From UBA6168 sp964508135 (lineage in GTDB: Bacteria; Bacteroidota; Bacteroidia; Chitinophagales; Saprospiraceae): 64,000 nucleotides of DNA. The stretch lies in assembly GCA_964508135.1 (NCBI GenBank), contig CAZDSU010000025.1, positions 19,606 through 83,605 of the forward strand, written 5' to 3'. How positions within the stretch are numbered: the first letter of the stretch is position 1; every line of letters starts with the position of its first letter. Under the pieces are notes generated by a model. It had not been told where the DNA came from and did no database searches. It saw only the letters and a program-made list of their open reading frames with translations. Both the position numbers and the translations under genes were made by a program. Shown piece by piece: positions 34,484 through 42,566 of this stretch.

Positions 34484-34798
34484 ATGACAAGCACAACTTA
34501 CCTCGCACAAAGCGTTGAGGCTGCCCGTATAGCCTCCGCCGAACGGCAGATGGAGCCGCCACCTTCCATCGAGTTTCCTTTTGACATCGAACCAGTTTTC
34601 AAGAATTTCCATGTCTATTTGCCGCCGCCATATTTCTTCGCCGAGATTGATTGCCCCGGCGCTGTGAAGGAATGGGGCTTGAAGTTCGTCCGCTTCATCT
34701 TTTCCTCCGGCAATGGTCATTACTCCGTTCAGGCGTCGCATTGGGCTACCGCTGCCCAGGTCGCCGAAGAATTGGAGGGTTTGATGCTCCCGTTTTAG
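34484..34798 (+). CDS. Small protein of unknown function
   Basis: A 104-residue product from ATG 34484 (MTSTTYLAQSVEAARIASA). Its start overlaps the stop of a three-codon leader frame (ATG ACA AAA TGA, 34476-34487) by ATGA; the leader ATG is the one that lines up with the SLOG gene start, so initiation may pass through it. The body (YLPPPYFFAEIDCPGAVKEWGLKFVRFIF) is probably a small alpha/beta fold; no family recognised. Belongs to the mobile-element gene block. Confidence 0.6.
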   Translation: MTSTTYLAQSVEAARIASAERQMEPPPSIEFPFDIEPVFKNFHVYLPPPYFFAEIDCPGAVKEWGLKFVRFIFSSGNGHYSVQASHWATAAQVAEELEGLMLPF

Positions 34799-35001
34799 TG
34801 TTCCGTTTTTTTCCTACTGCGCAGTTAGTTCAGGCTTAGTTTTCGGTAGAAATTCCTTTGAGAAATAGCCTTTCCCGTTGGGGATAAATCTGAAAGAGAA
34901 ACCGCTTTTCCCTCCCTGTGCGGCAACAGGTTGGGCAGGGGGTGCAGCATCCCGGTCAAACACTGCACGCTTTTCAAAAAACAATTTAACTTTATTTTAC
35001 T

Positions 35002-35652
35002 ATGAAAAGCCTGCTCCCGATTTCAGACATCAAAAAACTGGAAACCCTTGAAACCCGCTACATGCCCGGCAATCCCCGCTCCTACCGCCTCGACCTCGGA
35101 AAAGGCGTCCTGAACCTCGAAGGAAGGCAACAGGTCACGAAGCCCGGTGAGACGTTCAAGGTCATCCCGGTTGCCTTCCGCTGTCTAGAGGATGGGCTTT
35201 TCGGCCAGCCCGTCAAGAAATGGTGCGAAGTGTACTTTGTGAACGAGGAAGGACACGTCGGCGTGTTCATGTTCCACGGGTTCAGCGTCCAGAACCTGAG
35301 CGAGGCAGCCCGTGACCTGTTCTACGAAAAACGGGGCCTGTGCGAGGTGCTTTGGACGGTGAAGCTCGAAAAGAAAACCAACAAAGAAGGCGCTCCCTAC
35401 TTCATGGCTTTCTTCGATTTCACGCCGCTCTCAAAAAAGGACTTGGAAAAGCACCGCCACCTCGTTCAGGACATCGAGGCCACCCATTTCCACATCTACC
35501 GCTCCGATACGATGGAAGCCAAAACGCTCTTTGCTGAGAATTACAGCACCCACCTGGAGCCGACGAGGGCAGAAGTCGAAGCCGAGAAAGAAAGGCTCGT
35601 TTCACTGGAAGCCGAGTTTGGCGGCAAACGGGAGTTGGCACAAGCCGCATGA
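35002..35652 (+). CDS. Mobile-element protein of unknown function
   Basis: A 216-residue protein starting MKSLLPISDIKKLETLETRY. It has a beta-rich middle (CEVYFVNEEGHVGVFMFHGF) and a charged helical end (EVEAEKERLVSLEAEFGGK). Proteins of this kind sit next to ArdC in Bacteroidota elements as far as I recall, but no function is known to me. It ends with the same 12 bases (CAAGCCGCATGA) as the ArdC gene further on. A terminator follows at 35677-35702. Confidence 0.65.
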   Translation: MKSLLPISDIKKLETLETRYMPGNPRSYRLDLGKGVLNLEGRQQVTKPGETFKVIPVAFRCLEDGLFGQPVKKWCEVYFVNEEGHVGVFMFHGFSVQNLSEAARDLFYEKRGLCEVLWTVKLEKKTNKEGAPYFMAFFDFTPLSKKDLEKHRHLVQDIEATHFHIYRSDTMEAKTLFAENYSTHLEPTRAEVEAEKERLVSLEAEFGGKRELAQAA

Positions 35653-35676
35653 AAACTTTCATTTTGTCCACCTACG

Positions 35677-35702
35677 CCCCCGGCTGAAAAGTCGGGGGTT
35701 TT
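35677..35702 (+). terminator. Intrinsic terminator after the 35002-35652 gene
   Basis: CCCCCGGC and GTCGGGGG form an 8-bp stem with a 6-base loop (TGAAAA), followed by TTTT. Confidence 0.7.
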
Positions 35703-35726
35703 CCACCACTTATTTTCAAACCAAGT

Positions 35727-35763
35727 GCAGCCTTTCCGATTCTGGAAGGACGGGGGCTGCTTT
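35727..35763 (+). promoter_or_regulatory. Structured leader before ardC
   Basis: GCAGCC...GGCTGC with an inner CCTTTCC/GGAAGG pairing can form a hairpin followed by TTTG, 20 bases before the ArdC ATG. It could attenuate expression; nothing beyond pairing supports this. Confidence 0.3.
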
Positions 35764-35782
35764 GTCAAAAATCAACCAAGCC

Positions 35783-36667
35783 ATGAAAAAGGATAAATTT
35801 GAAGAAATGACCGCCCGCATCATTTCGCAGCTCGAAAAAGGCGTCGTTCCGTGGCGTCGCACCTGGAACCAAATTGTGATGGGCGCAGCCCGCAACCATT
35901 TCACGGGCTACACATACCGGGGAATCAACCGTTTCATGCTGGACGGCTTCGAGGTGCCACGCTTCGCCACTTTCCACCAAATCAGCGGAGCAGGTCACCG
36001 GGTCAAAAAGGGCGCAAAATCACTCCCAATCTATTTCTGGAAAATGCTCTTTTTCGACGCCGACGGAAAGCGGGTAGAGACGAAAAAGGAGGCGGAAAAA
36101 GTCGTGCCTTTCGTCTCCGAGTACCGGGTTTTCAATGTTCTCGACATCGAGGGTTTCACGGTTGAAATGTTCCAAGAGGAGAGGCCCGAAGCCATCCCCG
36201 CCCGGATTGAAGAGTGTGAAGCCATCCTTTCCAACAACCCGCACGAAGTCACAAAAGGCGAACCCGCCTACTCGCCCCTGTTCGACAAACTGTTCATGCC
36301 CGACCTCGCCGAGTTTGAAAGCCCGGAGAAATACTACCACACCTATTTCCACGAATTGAGCCTCTGGACAGGGCATTCCTCCCGCCTCAACCGGGAAATC
36401 AGAAATTCGTTTGGCTCGGAAAAGTACAGCCGGGAAGAACTCGTTGCCGAAATGTCCGCCTCGTTCCTCGCTGCCCATTGCGGCATCGTCGTCGAGGGCT
36501 TGGTGGAGAACACCGCAGCCTACCTGCAATCCTGGATAAACGCCCTGCACGGCGACGCCCGCCTCCTGATGACCGCCGCCAGCGCCGCTGAGAAAGCCGC
36601 CAATTTCCTCCTCAAAACCGAGGCAAGGGAGGTCGAAATCGCCGAAGAAATGCGGCAAGCCGCATGA
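35783..36667 (+). CDS. ArdC-like antirestriction protein with altered metallopeptidase motif
   Basis: From ATG 35783 (MKKDKFEEMTARIISQLEKG) the 294-residue product has the ArdC N-terminal ssDNA-binding domain (VVPWRRTWN, then YRGINRFML, then VKKGAKSLPIYFWK) and the C-terminal zincin-like MPTase domain (YYHTYFHELSLWTGHSSRLN, then YSREELVAEMSASFLAAHCG). ArdC proteins protect incoming element DNA from restriction. The usual HELxHxTGH is here HELSLWTGH: the second metal His is replaced by Leu (CTC, 36362-36364). Other family features are intact, so it may have lost peptidase activity while keeping DNA binding. An upstream in-frame extension to 35531 is not supported. Confidence 0.85.
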   Translation: MKKDKFEEMTARIISQLEKGVVPWRRTWNQIVMGAARNHFTGYTYRGINRFMLDGFEVPRFATFHQISGAGHRVKKGAKSLPIYFWKMLFFDADGKRVETKKEAEKVVPFVSEYRVFNVLDIEGFTVEMFQEERPEAIPARIEECEAILSNNPHEVTKGEPAYSPLFDKLFMPDLAEFESPEKYYHTYFHELSLWTGHSSRLNREIRNSFGSEKYSREELVAEMSASFLAAHCGIVVEGLVENTAAYLQSWINALHGDARLLMTAASAAEKAANFLLKTEAREVEIAEEMRQAA

Positions 36668-36675
36668 GCCATAAC

Positions 36676-36713
36676 GCAGTGAAGGCAGCCAGTTTCCCGG
36701 CTGCCTTCACTGC
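36676..36713 (+). terminator. Perfect terminator after ardC
   Basis: GCAGTGAAGGCAGCC pairs perfectly (15 bp) with GGCTGCCTTCACTGC across an 8-base loop and is followed by ATTTTGT. Confidence 0.85.
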
Positions 36714-36717
36714 ATTT

Positions 36718-36743
36718 TGTCATCCGCCTCTGGCGGACCCCTT
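36718..36743 (+). repeat. Intergenic copy of the TGTCATCC palindromic repeat
   Basis: TTGTCATCC followed by GCC-tct-GGC-GGACCCC: the same plan as the in-frame copies in the DUF3987 gene (97-462), here outside any gene. Confidence 0.6.
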
Positions 36744-37640
36744 CCCACCCAGCACAGCGGTGTGGCAAACGGAAACCCCCAAACGCACAATCCAAGGCGC
36801 TGCCGCAGCCAGTTCTGCAAGCCAGTTCGTTTCCCTCCCAGTCTTGCAGCCCAGGCAGCCGCAGCGCCCCCACAGCAGGCACAGCACCGCCGTTTCACTG
36901 CACATGGTTCCGTTTCACTTCGGCGCAGCCCCTGCTTCCCAGCCACCCACCACCAGCCCAATCCGATTGCCACTGCCAGTTTGTCCCACCCGAAAACTTG
37001 CCAACGCTCCAGCCAAGCCAGCCCCGCAGCCTTTTGGGGCAAACCCGCCGACCATCGCTACCGGCAGCGGTGCCGTCCCCGCAGCAGCAGCATCATCACC
37101 TCCGTCCCTCCGGCGACGCTGCCACTGCTTTTTGCCAACCCAATCGACCCGCAATAAATCCCGCCCAGTGCAGCGGAGTGGAAAAACGAGGCTCAACACA
37201 ATCCCAAGCGGCTGCCGCAGCCAGTCCTGCAAGCCAGCTCGTGCCTCTCTTGCGTTGCAGCCCAGGCGGCCGCAGCCGCCCCGCAGCAGGCGCAGCGCCA
37301 CCGTTTCACTTCACATGGTTCCGTTTCACTTTGGCGCTGCCCCCTGCTTTTCCGCCCCGCTTCCGCCAACACAACCGTTTCCCACGACCGGTTATCCCAC
37401 CCATTTATAAAGACCCTCAACAGCCCCACCCACCCATTTCAGCGGTGTGAAAACAGCCCCAAAGCCCACAAGCTAAAGCACCCGATGCAAGCTGCAGCTT
37501 CCCGCTTCGCAGGTAAGCCTCAGCCAGCATCCGGTGCCCCGCAGCAGGAGTAGCCACATTCATTTCACTTCGCACGGCTGCGCTCATGGCGGCGGCTACC
37601 CCTGCTTTTCTGCCAATCCCACGGCAAGCGAAGGCTGTTT
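36740..37640. repeat. Degenerate tract of three ~200-bp repeat copies
   Basis: Copies lie at about 36755-36960, 37165-37365 and (more decayed) 37438-37620. Each begins near CAGCGGWGTG, passes CCGCAGCCAGT, CCTGCAAGCCAG, CAGCAGGCRCAG and CGTTTCACTTCACATGGTTCC-like words, and ends near CCCCTGCTT. The tract is C-rich. Long open frames on both strands have repetitive, low-quality translations and are not taken as genes. Confidence 0.6.
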
Positions 37641-37691
37641 TTCACGGCGTAGTTTACCCCCGGCTGACCCACAAAATGAATGTTGTTAAGA

Positions 37692-38552
37692 TTAGCTCGA
37701 AGCCCTCGCCAACTCATCGTAAATGGGCTTCAAAGTCGTGACAATTGTGCGGTGAACTGCTTGGAAGGATACTCCTTCGAGATTTAATTTGGCGAGAAAT
37801 GATTGCCATTGAAGCGTCCTCTTTTCATCAGATGCAAAGGCATCTGTGAACAAAATGTGGCCGCTGACAAATGCCGTTTCTCGTGTCCTAAAGGTATTGG
37901 AAATGGCTTCTCGGAGAATTTCCGGGTCATGCCGACCGGGTTGTAGCAACCTAAAGAGGTCATAGAAATCCTTCATGCGGCTGTTTGATTCTGCGAGGTC
38001 AATCATGGCCTCGAATTTCTCGGCGATGACCGTTTCAGGGGAGTAGGCCAAAAGTTCCGGCGCATCCATTTCAAGAAGGGTCGGGAATTTCATCTGGACA
38101 GGGGCGGGGGTCACGAAATCCCCGAAGCCAATATCCACTTGCATGCTCTGACGGATATTACCCAACCTCGCCATCACTTTTATCCTGATGCCGCTGTAAT
38201 GACCCTCCTTGGCTATTTCTTCGGTGGTAATGGTGTCAAGGTCGAAGGTCACGCCATCTTCATCATGCTGCATCCTCAAAATATTTCGGAAAATGGAATG
38301 GAAATCCGCTTCCCGCCTTGACAACCCCATGCCAAGCAAGTCCAAGTCCATGGTTGGACGGCTCTTCTCCATTTCCAAGGCATAAAGCAATGCCCCTCCC
38401 TTCAAGCAAAAATGTTCACGGTAGCTGGAGCGGGAAAGCCTGTAAAGCATCCTTTCCTGAAAGTACCGGATGAGCAGCAACTGGAAATTCTTTTGTTCAG
38501 AACGGGCGATGTTTTTCAACCTGTCCTGGACACTTGCAACAACGTTTTTCAT
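37692..38552 (-). CDS. abiEii: AbiEii/AbiGii-type nucleotidyltransferase toxin
   Basis: A 286-residue protein with the nucleotidyltransferase motif FCLKGGALLYALEM followed by TMDLDLLGMG (GG, then D-x-D), SPETVIAEKFEAMIDL and DFYDLFRLL, as in the AbiEii/AbiGii toxin family. AbiE is a type IV toxin-antitoxin and abortive infection system; the toxin modifies nucleic acid or tRNA. The start overlaps the antitoxin gene stop by ATGA (38549-38552). Confidence 0.85.
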   Translation of the reverse strand: MKNVVASVQDRLKNIARSEQKNFQLLLIRYFQERMLYRLSRSSYREHFCLKGGALLYALEMEKSRPTMDLDLLGMGLSRREADFHSIFRNILRMQHDEDGVTFDLDTITTEEIAKEGHYSGIRIKVMARLGNIRQSMQVDIGFGDFVTPAPVQMKFPTLLEMDAPELLAYSPETVIAEKFEAMIDLAESNSRMKDFYDLFRLLQPGRHDPEILREAISNTFRTRETAFVSGHILFTDAFASDEKRTLQWQSFLAKLNLEGVSFQAVHRTIVTTLKPIYDELARASS

Positions 38553-39139
38553 ACCAAAAGGGTGAGGAGGCTATTGACTTCCTCCTTGATTTTCAGGGTG
38601 GAAGCGTATTTGCTCAGTTTATCAATATTGCGGTCTTTTCTTCTTAGATAGGTGTTTAGTACCTCCTTCAACATGTCCATGCCCACCTTCTTTTGGTACT
38701 TAACGATGTCACAGACCGTCTTTTCCGCATCGTACATCGCCACCATTTCACCTTCAATTTCCACTTTTATGATACCTGTCTGATAGGCTGCTTCCTCCCA
38801 GTAATACAGTTTTATCGGTGGATATTCGGGCAAAACTACCTTGTATTTTTTGGGGACGGCCAGATGGTATTCCGAGGAGACGAAGGTGGTAAGGTCATGA
38901 TGTGCCGCAGCTGAGAAAAGGCAAAACACGCCTTTTTTCACAATCTGGGCGACCTCCTCCATTTCAGAGACTGAAACATCCGTCCAACGGTAGAGGCCAC
39001 GTTTCAATTTGACGACCTGCCCCGTTGCCAGCAGTTCTTTGAGCTGATAATAGGTCACACCTTCTTCTAGCAATTGACTTGCATTGGCGACGCCACCATG
39101 TGCTTCAAATACTGAAATAGGTTGATGTGAATTTTTCAT
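38549..39139 (-). CDS. abiEi: AbiEi-type antitoxin/repressor
   Basis: A 196-residue protein with an N-terminal winged helix (FEAHGGVANASQLLEEGVTYYQLKEL region, then LKRGLYRW) and the AbiEi C-terminal pattern (FSAAAHHDLTT, then YDAEKTVCDIVKY). AbiEi neutralises AbiEii and represses its own promoter, so repressor sites are expected just upstream (39140-39200); none was identified by eye. Forms a two-gene operon with abiEii. Confidence 0.85.
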   Translation of the reverse strand: MKNSHQPISVFEAHGGVANASQLLEEGVTYYQLKELLATGQVVKLKRGLYRWTDVSVSEMEEVAQIVKKGVFCLFSAAAHHDLTTFVSSEYHLAVPKKYKVVLPEYPPIKLYYWEEAAYQTGIIKVEIEGEMVAMYDAEKTVCDIVKYQKKVGMDMLKEVLNTYLRRKDRNIDKLSKYASTLKIKEEVNSLLTLLV

Positions 39140-39278
39140 TTCTACGGCTAAATATTCAAATTAGCCGTAAATTTCTAAAATTATTTCCACTTTTCAAAAT
39201 GACTAGCAATGGATAAACAAGCCCTATTTGACCGCAGCATAAGCCATACTTGATTGCACCTTGAAGGTTGCGCAACAA

Positions 39279-39308
39279 AAAAGCCCAGGCTCATTGCCTA
39301 GGCTTTAA
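39279..39308 (-). terminator. Terminator of the 39342-39569 gene
   Basis: AAAGCCCAGGC and GCCTAGGCTTT form an 11-bp stem (one wobble), with TTTTTT following on the minus strand. Confidence 0.8.
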
Positions 39309-39341
39309 AAATAATCCCATGAACATATCCAAAAACGCTCT

Positions 39342-39569
39342 TTACTTATCGCCACCTTTCACTGCTGTTTGGCTGACGCCCGCAGCGACGGAGCCGGCCA
39401 CGACCAAGGCTTTTGCAGCCGCAAGCAGCCATGCAGGGAGCGCAACAGGTGCAGCTATCAAAGTGCCACCTAGCGCCCCAAGGACAAGCCCCCAATTGCG
39501 GATGGTTTTGAAGAATTTTGGAGTAGGAGCAACAACCCGCTCCACCACGGACATTTGTTCAGTTTTCAT
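39342..39569 (-). CDS. Small membrane protein
   Basis: The ATG at 39569 (MKTEQMSVVERVVAPTP) gives 75 residues with a long hydrophobic stretch (WGLVLGALGGTLIAAPVALP and AWLLAAAKALVVAGSVAAGV), that is two adjacent membrane helices. It is flanked by terminators on both sides, so it is its own small transcript. Its size and topology recall holin-like or phage-tail-cluster accessory proteins of Bacteroidota, but this is weak. Earlier in-frame ATGs run through the terminator and are rejected. Confidence 0.65.
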   Translation of the reverse strand: MKTEQMSVVERVVAPTPKFFKTIRNWGLVLGALGGTLIAAPVALPAWLLAAAKALVVAGSVAAGVSQTAVKGGDK

Positions 39570-39595
39570 AAGCCGATGAATTTTGATTTTGGATG

Positions 39596-39628
39596 AAAAA
39601 GGGCATGGGCCTTGCCGCCCCATGCCCC
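39596..39628 (-). terminator. Intrinsic terminator after the 39662-40462 gene
   Basis: On the minus strand GGGCATGGG, a 9-base loop, CCCATGCCC and then TTTTT: a textbook rho-independent terminator. Confidence 0.85.
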
Positions 39629-39661
39629 GGATAAAACAATTTAGCAAACCGTACCCAAGAA

Positions 39662-40462
39662 TCAGAACACGTCCACCAGCTGCATCGCATTGCCGGAGGC
39701 AAACAGGTAGTAGTTGTCGCCGACCTTCTGGAAGAACTCGACGCCGACGGCGTTCAGCACGGCCACATCAGCGGAGGGCTCCAAGTCGTTCAGGAGCTTC
39801 GCCTCAAGGCTGATGGCTGCAGTCGCCACCTTCACATCGAGGTAATCCGTGTATGCCATTCCCGAGACACCGTTCTGGTCAGCCACCTTCGGCTCGTAAA
39901 CTGCGGCCTCGGCGTTGAACACATAGTCGGATATGGCCGATACTGCATTGAACAACCTGAAATGGGTCGCACCATTTGGCACGTTCAGGAAGTTTTGCGG
40001 CTGGAAAACCGGAACGGCGAGCGTCGAACCTATCCTTGCAGCCAAGGGCGTCAAAGTGTACGGAATCCGGAGAACTGAAGTGAGCGACAACCTAGGGTCG
40101 AAATCCAAGCCTTCGAGGTACTGCGGAACCTGGGTGATGAGGATTGCCCGCTGTCCTCGAGCCTCAGAGCCATCCTCCAAGTTGATTTTCTTGACGACGG
40201 ACATGAGCGTTCCGGTGAGCCGCTTGCTGAACATGTGTTTCAACGGGCTGAAAGCCGTGCGGATGGCCTTGCCGACACTCGCACAGCCAGCAAATTCCGC
40301 CATGTTCTCCCTTGTCCGCTTGAACTCGTCGCCAGTGAGCACCTGCTCGGCAGTCGGCCCACCGACCAGACCGGCGAAGTAGCCCTTCTCGCCCTTGATT
40401 TTAAAATGCCGGACATCACCGATGGTGCCGACATATTTGATTAGACCTTTTTGCCTTGCCAT
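39662..40462 (-). CDS. Conserved Bacteroidota hypothetical protein
   Basis: A 266-residue protein starting MARQKGLIKYVGTIGDVRHF. The opening (K-G-x-I-G-D-x-x-x-F-K) followed by KGYFAGLVGG resembles a family of Bacteroidota hypothetical proteins of unknown role that I have seen begin with a GKIGDLVFYK-like word. Most of the rest is predicted beta/alpha with Ala-rich helices. It stands alone between the tRNA-Arg gene and the terminator at 39596-39628. No function is proposed. Confidence 0.65.
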   Translation of the reverse strand: MARQKGLIKYVGTIGDVRHFKIKGEKGYFAGLVGGPTAEQVLTGDEFKRTRENMAEFAGCASVGKAIRTAFSPLKHMFSKRLTGTLMSVVKKINLEDGSEARGQRAILITQVPQYLEGLDFDPRLSLTSVLRIPYTLTPLAARIGSTLAVPVFQPQNFLNVPNGATHFRLFNAVSAISDYVFNAEAAVYEPKVADQNGVSGMAYTDYLDVKVATAAISLEAKLLNDLEPSADVAVLNAVGVEFFQKVGDNYYLFASGNAMQLVDVF

Positions 40463-40710
40463 AGCTTTACATTTTTGGTTAGAAAAAAACTGGAAATCAA
40501 TTGCAAAGGTCGGTAGGGAATAGGGGTCGAGTCAAATTCATAATAGTGCGGCAACCAGCAAAAGGCACGGTAGTAATGAGGAAGGAAATGCTTAATTCGA
40601 AGGGAAGATGTTGGGTAGAAAGATGTTTGAGCAAATTTTTCCCTGCAAATCGAAGAAAGGCAGTGCAAGGGAAGGAAATTTTCAAAATGTTGTACCTATG
40701 TTGTACCATT

Positions 40711-40750
40711 CAAAAAAAAGTCCCTGCAAATCATTGATTTACAAGGACTT
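40711..40750 (-). terminator. Hairpin terminator of tRNA-Arg; candidate attachment site
   Basis: AAGTCCCTGCAAATCA pairs with TGATTTACAAGGACTT (16 bp, two wobbles) and TTTTTTTT follows on the minus strand. It starts 12 bases from the tRNA 3' end. Core bases are shared with the hairpin at 2137-2169. Confidence 0.75.
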
Positions 40751-40761
40751 AGACTTTGTTT

Positions 40762-40836
40762 TGGTAGTCCCGACGGGAATCGAACCCATATCTAAGGTTT
40801 AGGAAACCTCCATTCTATCCGTTGAACTACGGGACC
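40762..40836 (-). tRNA. tRNA-Arg (anticodon CCU)
   Basis: 75 bases fold as a complete cloverleaf: acceptor GGTCCCG/CGGGACT, D stem GTTC/GAAT, anticodon stem GAGGT/ACCTT with loop TTCCTAA (anticodon CCT), T arm GGTTCGATTCC, encoded CCA. It reads AGG codons. It marks the border between the accessory island (left) and housekeeping genes (right), a usual arrangement for elements that integrate at tRNA 3' ends. Confidence 0.95.
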
Positions 40837-40888
40837 GCTTGCGGGGCGCAAATTTACGCCTAAATCTGAATTTCCCAATTCATCTTTT

Positions 40889-41752
40889 TCAAATAAACTG
40901 CTTCAAGATGGAGCGCACCGACCCAACGTACCCTCCACCGAACAGGTTCACATGCACCAGCAAGTAGTAAAGTTGATAAACTGGAAGCCGCTGCTCGAAG
41001 CCCGGGGCCAGCGGCCAAGCCTCCTCGTAGCTGCGGTAAAACGGACGCTCAAAGCCGCCAAACAAGCGGCTCATGGCCAAGTCCATTTCCCGGTGGGCGT
41101 AGCTGACGGCTGGGTCAAAAATCACGGGATTTCCTTTTGTGTCGCACAGGAAGTTGCCGCTCCAAAGGTCGCCGTGGATGAGGGCGGGCGGCTCGGTGGG
41201 ACACAGGTCGGGCAGCAGTTTGAAAAGTTGTTCAAATTGCTGTAAATCAACGGGTTGCAGTTGGTTTTTTTGCTTCGCAATATCGAGTTGGGGCAATAGC
41301 CGCTCGTAGATGTAGAAGTCCGGCCAAGTGCTGTGCTGGCAGTTTTGCTGTCGCAATGAACCGATAAAATTATCCTGGCCGAGGCCAAAACAGGGAGCGG
41401 TGGAGCGGTGCAAGATGGCCAGGCTGCTGCCGAATTTCTCCCAAAAATCAAGTGGGCGAAAGTCCGTTTCGATGTACTCCAACAGCAGGAATCCACCTTC
41501 TGGAGTGTCGCCGAAGCCTATTACGGCGGGTATTCGGATGGCATTGGCGGAGGCCAGCAGTGCCAGGCCGGCAGCTTCTGCCTCGAACATGCTGCCCGCA
41601 GTCGGTGCGGTGTTTGTTTTCAAAAAAAACTGGCCAGCGGAGGTTTCCAATAGCATTGCCTGATTGATGTCGCCGCCAGTCACAGGGCGTGTTGAGCGGA
41701 TGTCGGCACCAAGAATTTCAAGGCATTTTTGCAGGATGGTGGAAGGTAGCAT
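40889..41752 (-). CDS. Fructosamine/ketosamine-3-kinase family protein
   Basis: The FN3K fold of about 287 residues: PVTGGDINQAMLLET (substrate/ATP loop), FFLKTN (Lys), EAEAAGLALL, LLLEYIE, the catalytic HGDLWSGNFL and the metal-binding VIFDPAVSYAHREMDLAMS. FN3K enzymes phosphorylate protein-bound ketosamines and start repair of glycated proteins in the cytoplasm. I chose the ATG at 41752 (MLPSTILQKCLEILG); an ATG at 41782 is possible, and the longest frame (41866) would overlap the neighbouring gene. Confidence 0.85.
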   Translation of the reverse strand: MLPSTILQKCLEILGADIRSTRPVTGGDINQAMLLETSAGQFFLKTNTAPTAGSMFEAEAAGLALLASANAIRIPAVIGFGDTPEGGFLLLEYIETDFRPLDFWEKFGSSLAILHRSTAPCFGLGQDNFIGSLRQQNCQHSTWPDFYIYERLLPQLDIAKQKNQLQPVDLQQFEQLFKLLPDLCPTEPPALIHGDLWSGNFLCDTKGNPVIFDPAVSYAHREMDLAMSRLFGGFERPFYRSYEEAWPLAPGFEQRLPVYQLYYLLVHVNLFGGGYVGSVRSILKQFI

Positions 41753-41846
41753 GTTGTTGTCTGACAATGAATCGGGCGGCATGTTAGTGCTTGATGTTTC
41801 AAAAATACAAAGTTGTAGGGGAGTCATTTTGTCAAAAAACAAAACC

Positions 41847-42566
41847 TCAAGCCTTGACAACTTCACGTCGTGGCAACACTGGGAGCAGCACCAAAATGAA
41901 CATCACCAAAGCCAAACCCTCGCTCACGAGCAGGTACCAAGGGTAGTCGCCGAGGTAGTCGAGGGCAGAGGCAGTGGGTGGCTTGCCCATGAGGTAGGCA
42001 TAGTTGGAACCAAGCAGGCGATTGATGAGGTAAAGCGATAGTATATAAATTTGCAGGGCAAAAAAAGAGCGCCACAAGCTGCGCCAACCCGGGCGTATGC
42101 CGTAAATGACCGTTGCGTAAACCGCAAATACCACCAGTCCGCCGTGTACGGTAAAATATTTAATGAATGTGAAATGAGGAAATCCCTCAAACAGATGGGG
42201 CGTCAGCAGCGCCTGAATCGTGCCTGCCATGACCCAAAAATACAGCACTTCATGTACCCGCCGGTCGGGGTTCCACATCAGCAGCGGCAGTGCTAGCGCT
42301 ACGATGTTGCAGATGTCGAGCGGCAGGTCGGTCTTGTGGTCGAACTGCCCCAGGGCGAGCCGTATGGCAATCCACCCGACCACCATGATTGCCAACACGA
42401 CGGTGATGCCCCGGCCAAGGAGCAACTGGCCATCAGGTGCCAATTTTTTCTTGGCGAAAATGGCCAAACTGATGCTCATGGCCACGGTCAGCGCTATCAC
42501 CAAAAGGTGCTGCTGGCCGAAAAGGTGGAAGTTTTCGTTGGGCTGAAAAAACAAGTAGTCGTTCAT
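41847..42566 (-). CDS. YwaF/TIGR02206-like integral membrane protein
   Basis: From the ATG at 42566 (MNDYLFFQPNENFHLFG) the product has 239 residues and about seven hydrophobic segments. The family pattern LPLDICNIVALALPLLMW, then FIKYFTVHGGLVVF and YLMGKPP is present. The function of the family is unknown. The frame can be extended to 42680 but the extra residues are Cys-rich and do not look like protein of this family. Confidence 0.8.
   Translation of the reverse strand: MNDYLFFQPNENFHLFGQQHLLVIALTVAMSISLAIFAKKKLAPDGQLLLGRGITVVLAIMVVGWIAIRLALGQFDHKTDLPLDICNIVALALPLLMWNPDRRVHEVLYFWVMAGTIQALLTPHLFEGFPHFTFIKYFTVHGGLVVFAVYATVIYGIRPGWRSLWRSFFALQIYILSLYLINRLLGSNYAYLMGKPPTASALDYLGDYPWYLLVSEGLALVMFILVLLPVLPRREVVKA

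Noticed and set aside
36664..37410. 248-codon open frame after ardC
   Set aside because: Runs through the perfect ardC terminator and two copies of a DNA repeat; the translation is repetitive (SLHMVPFHFGAAP twice) and similar frames are open on the other strand.
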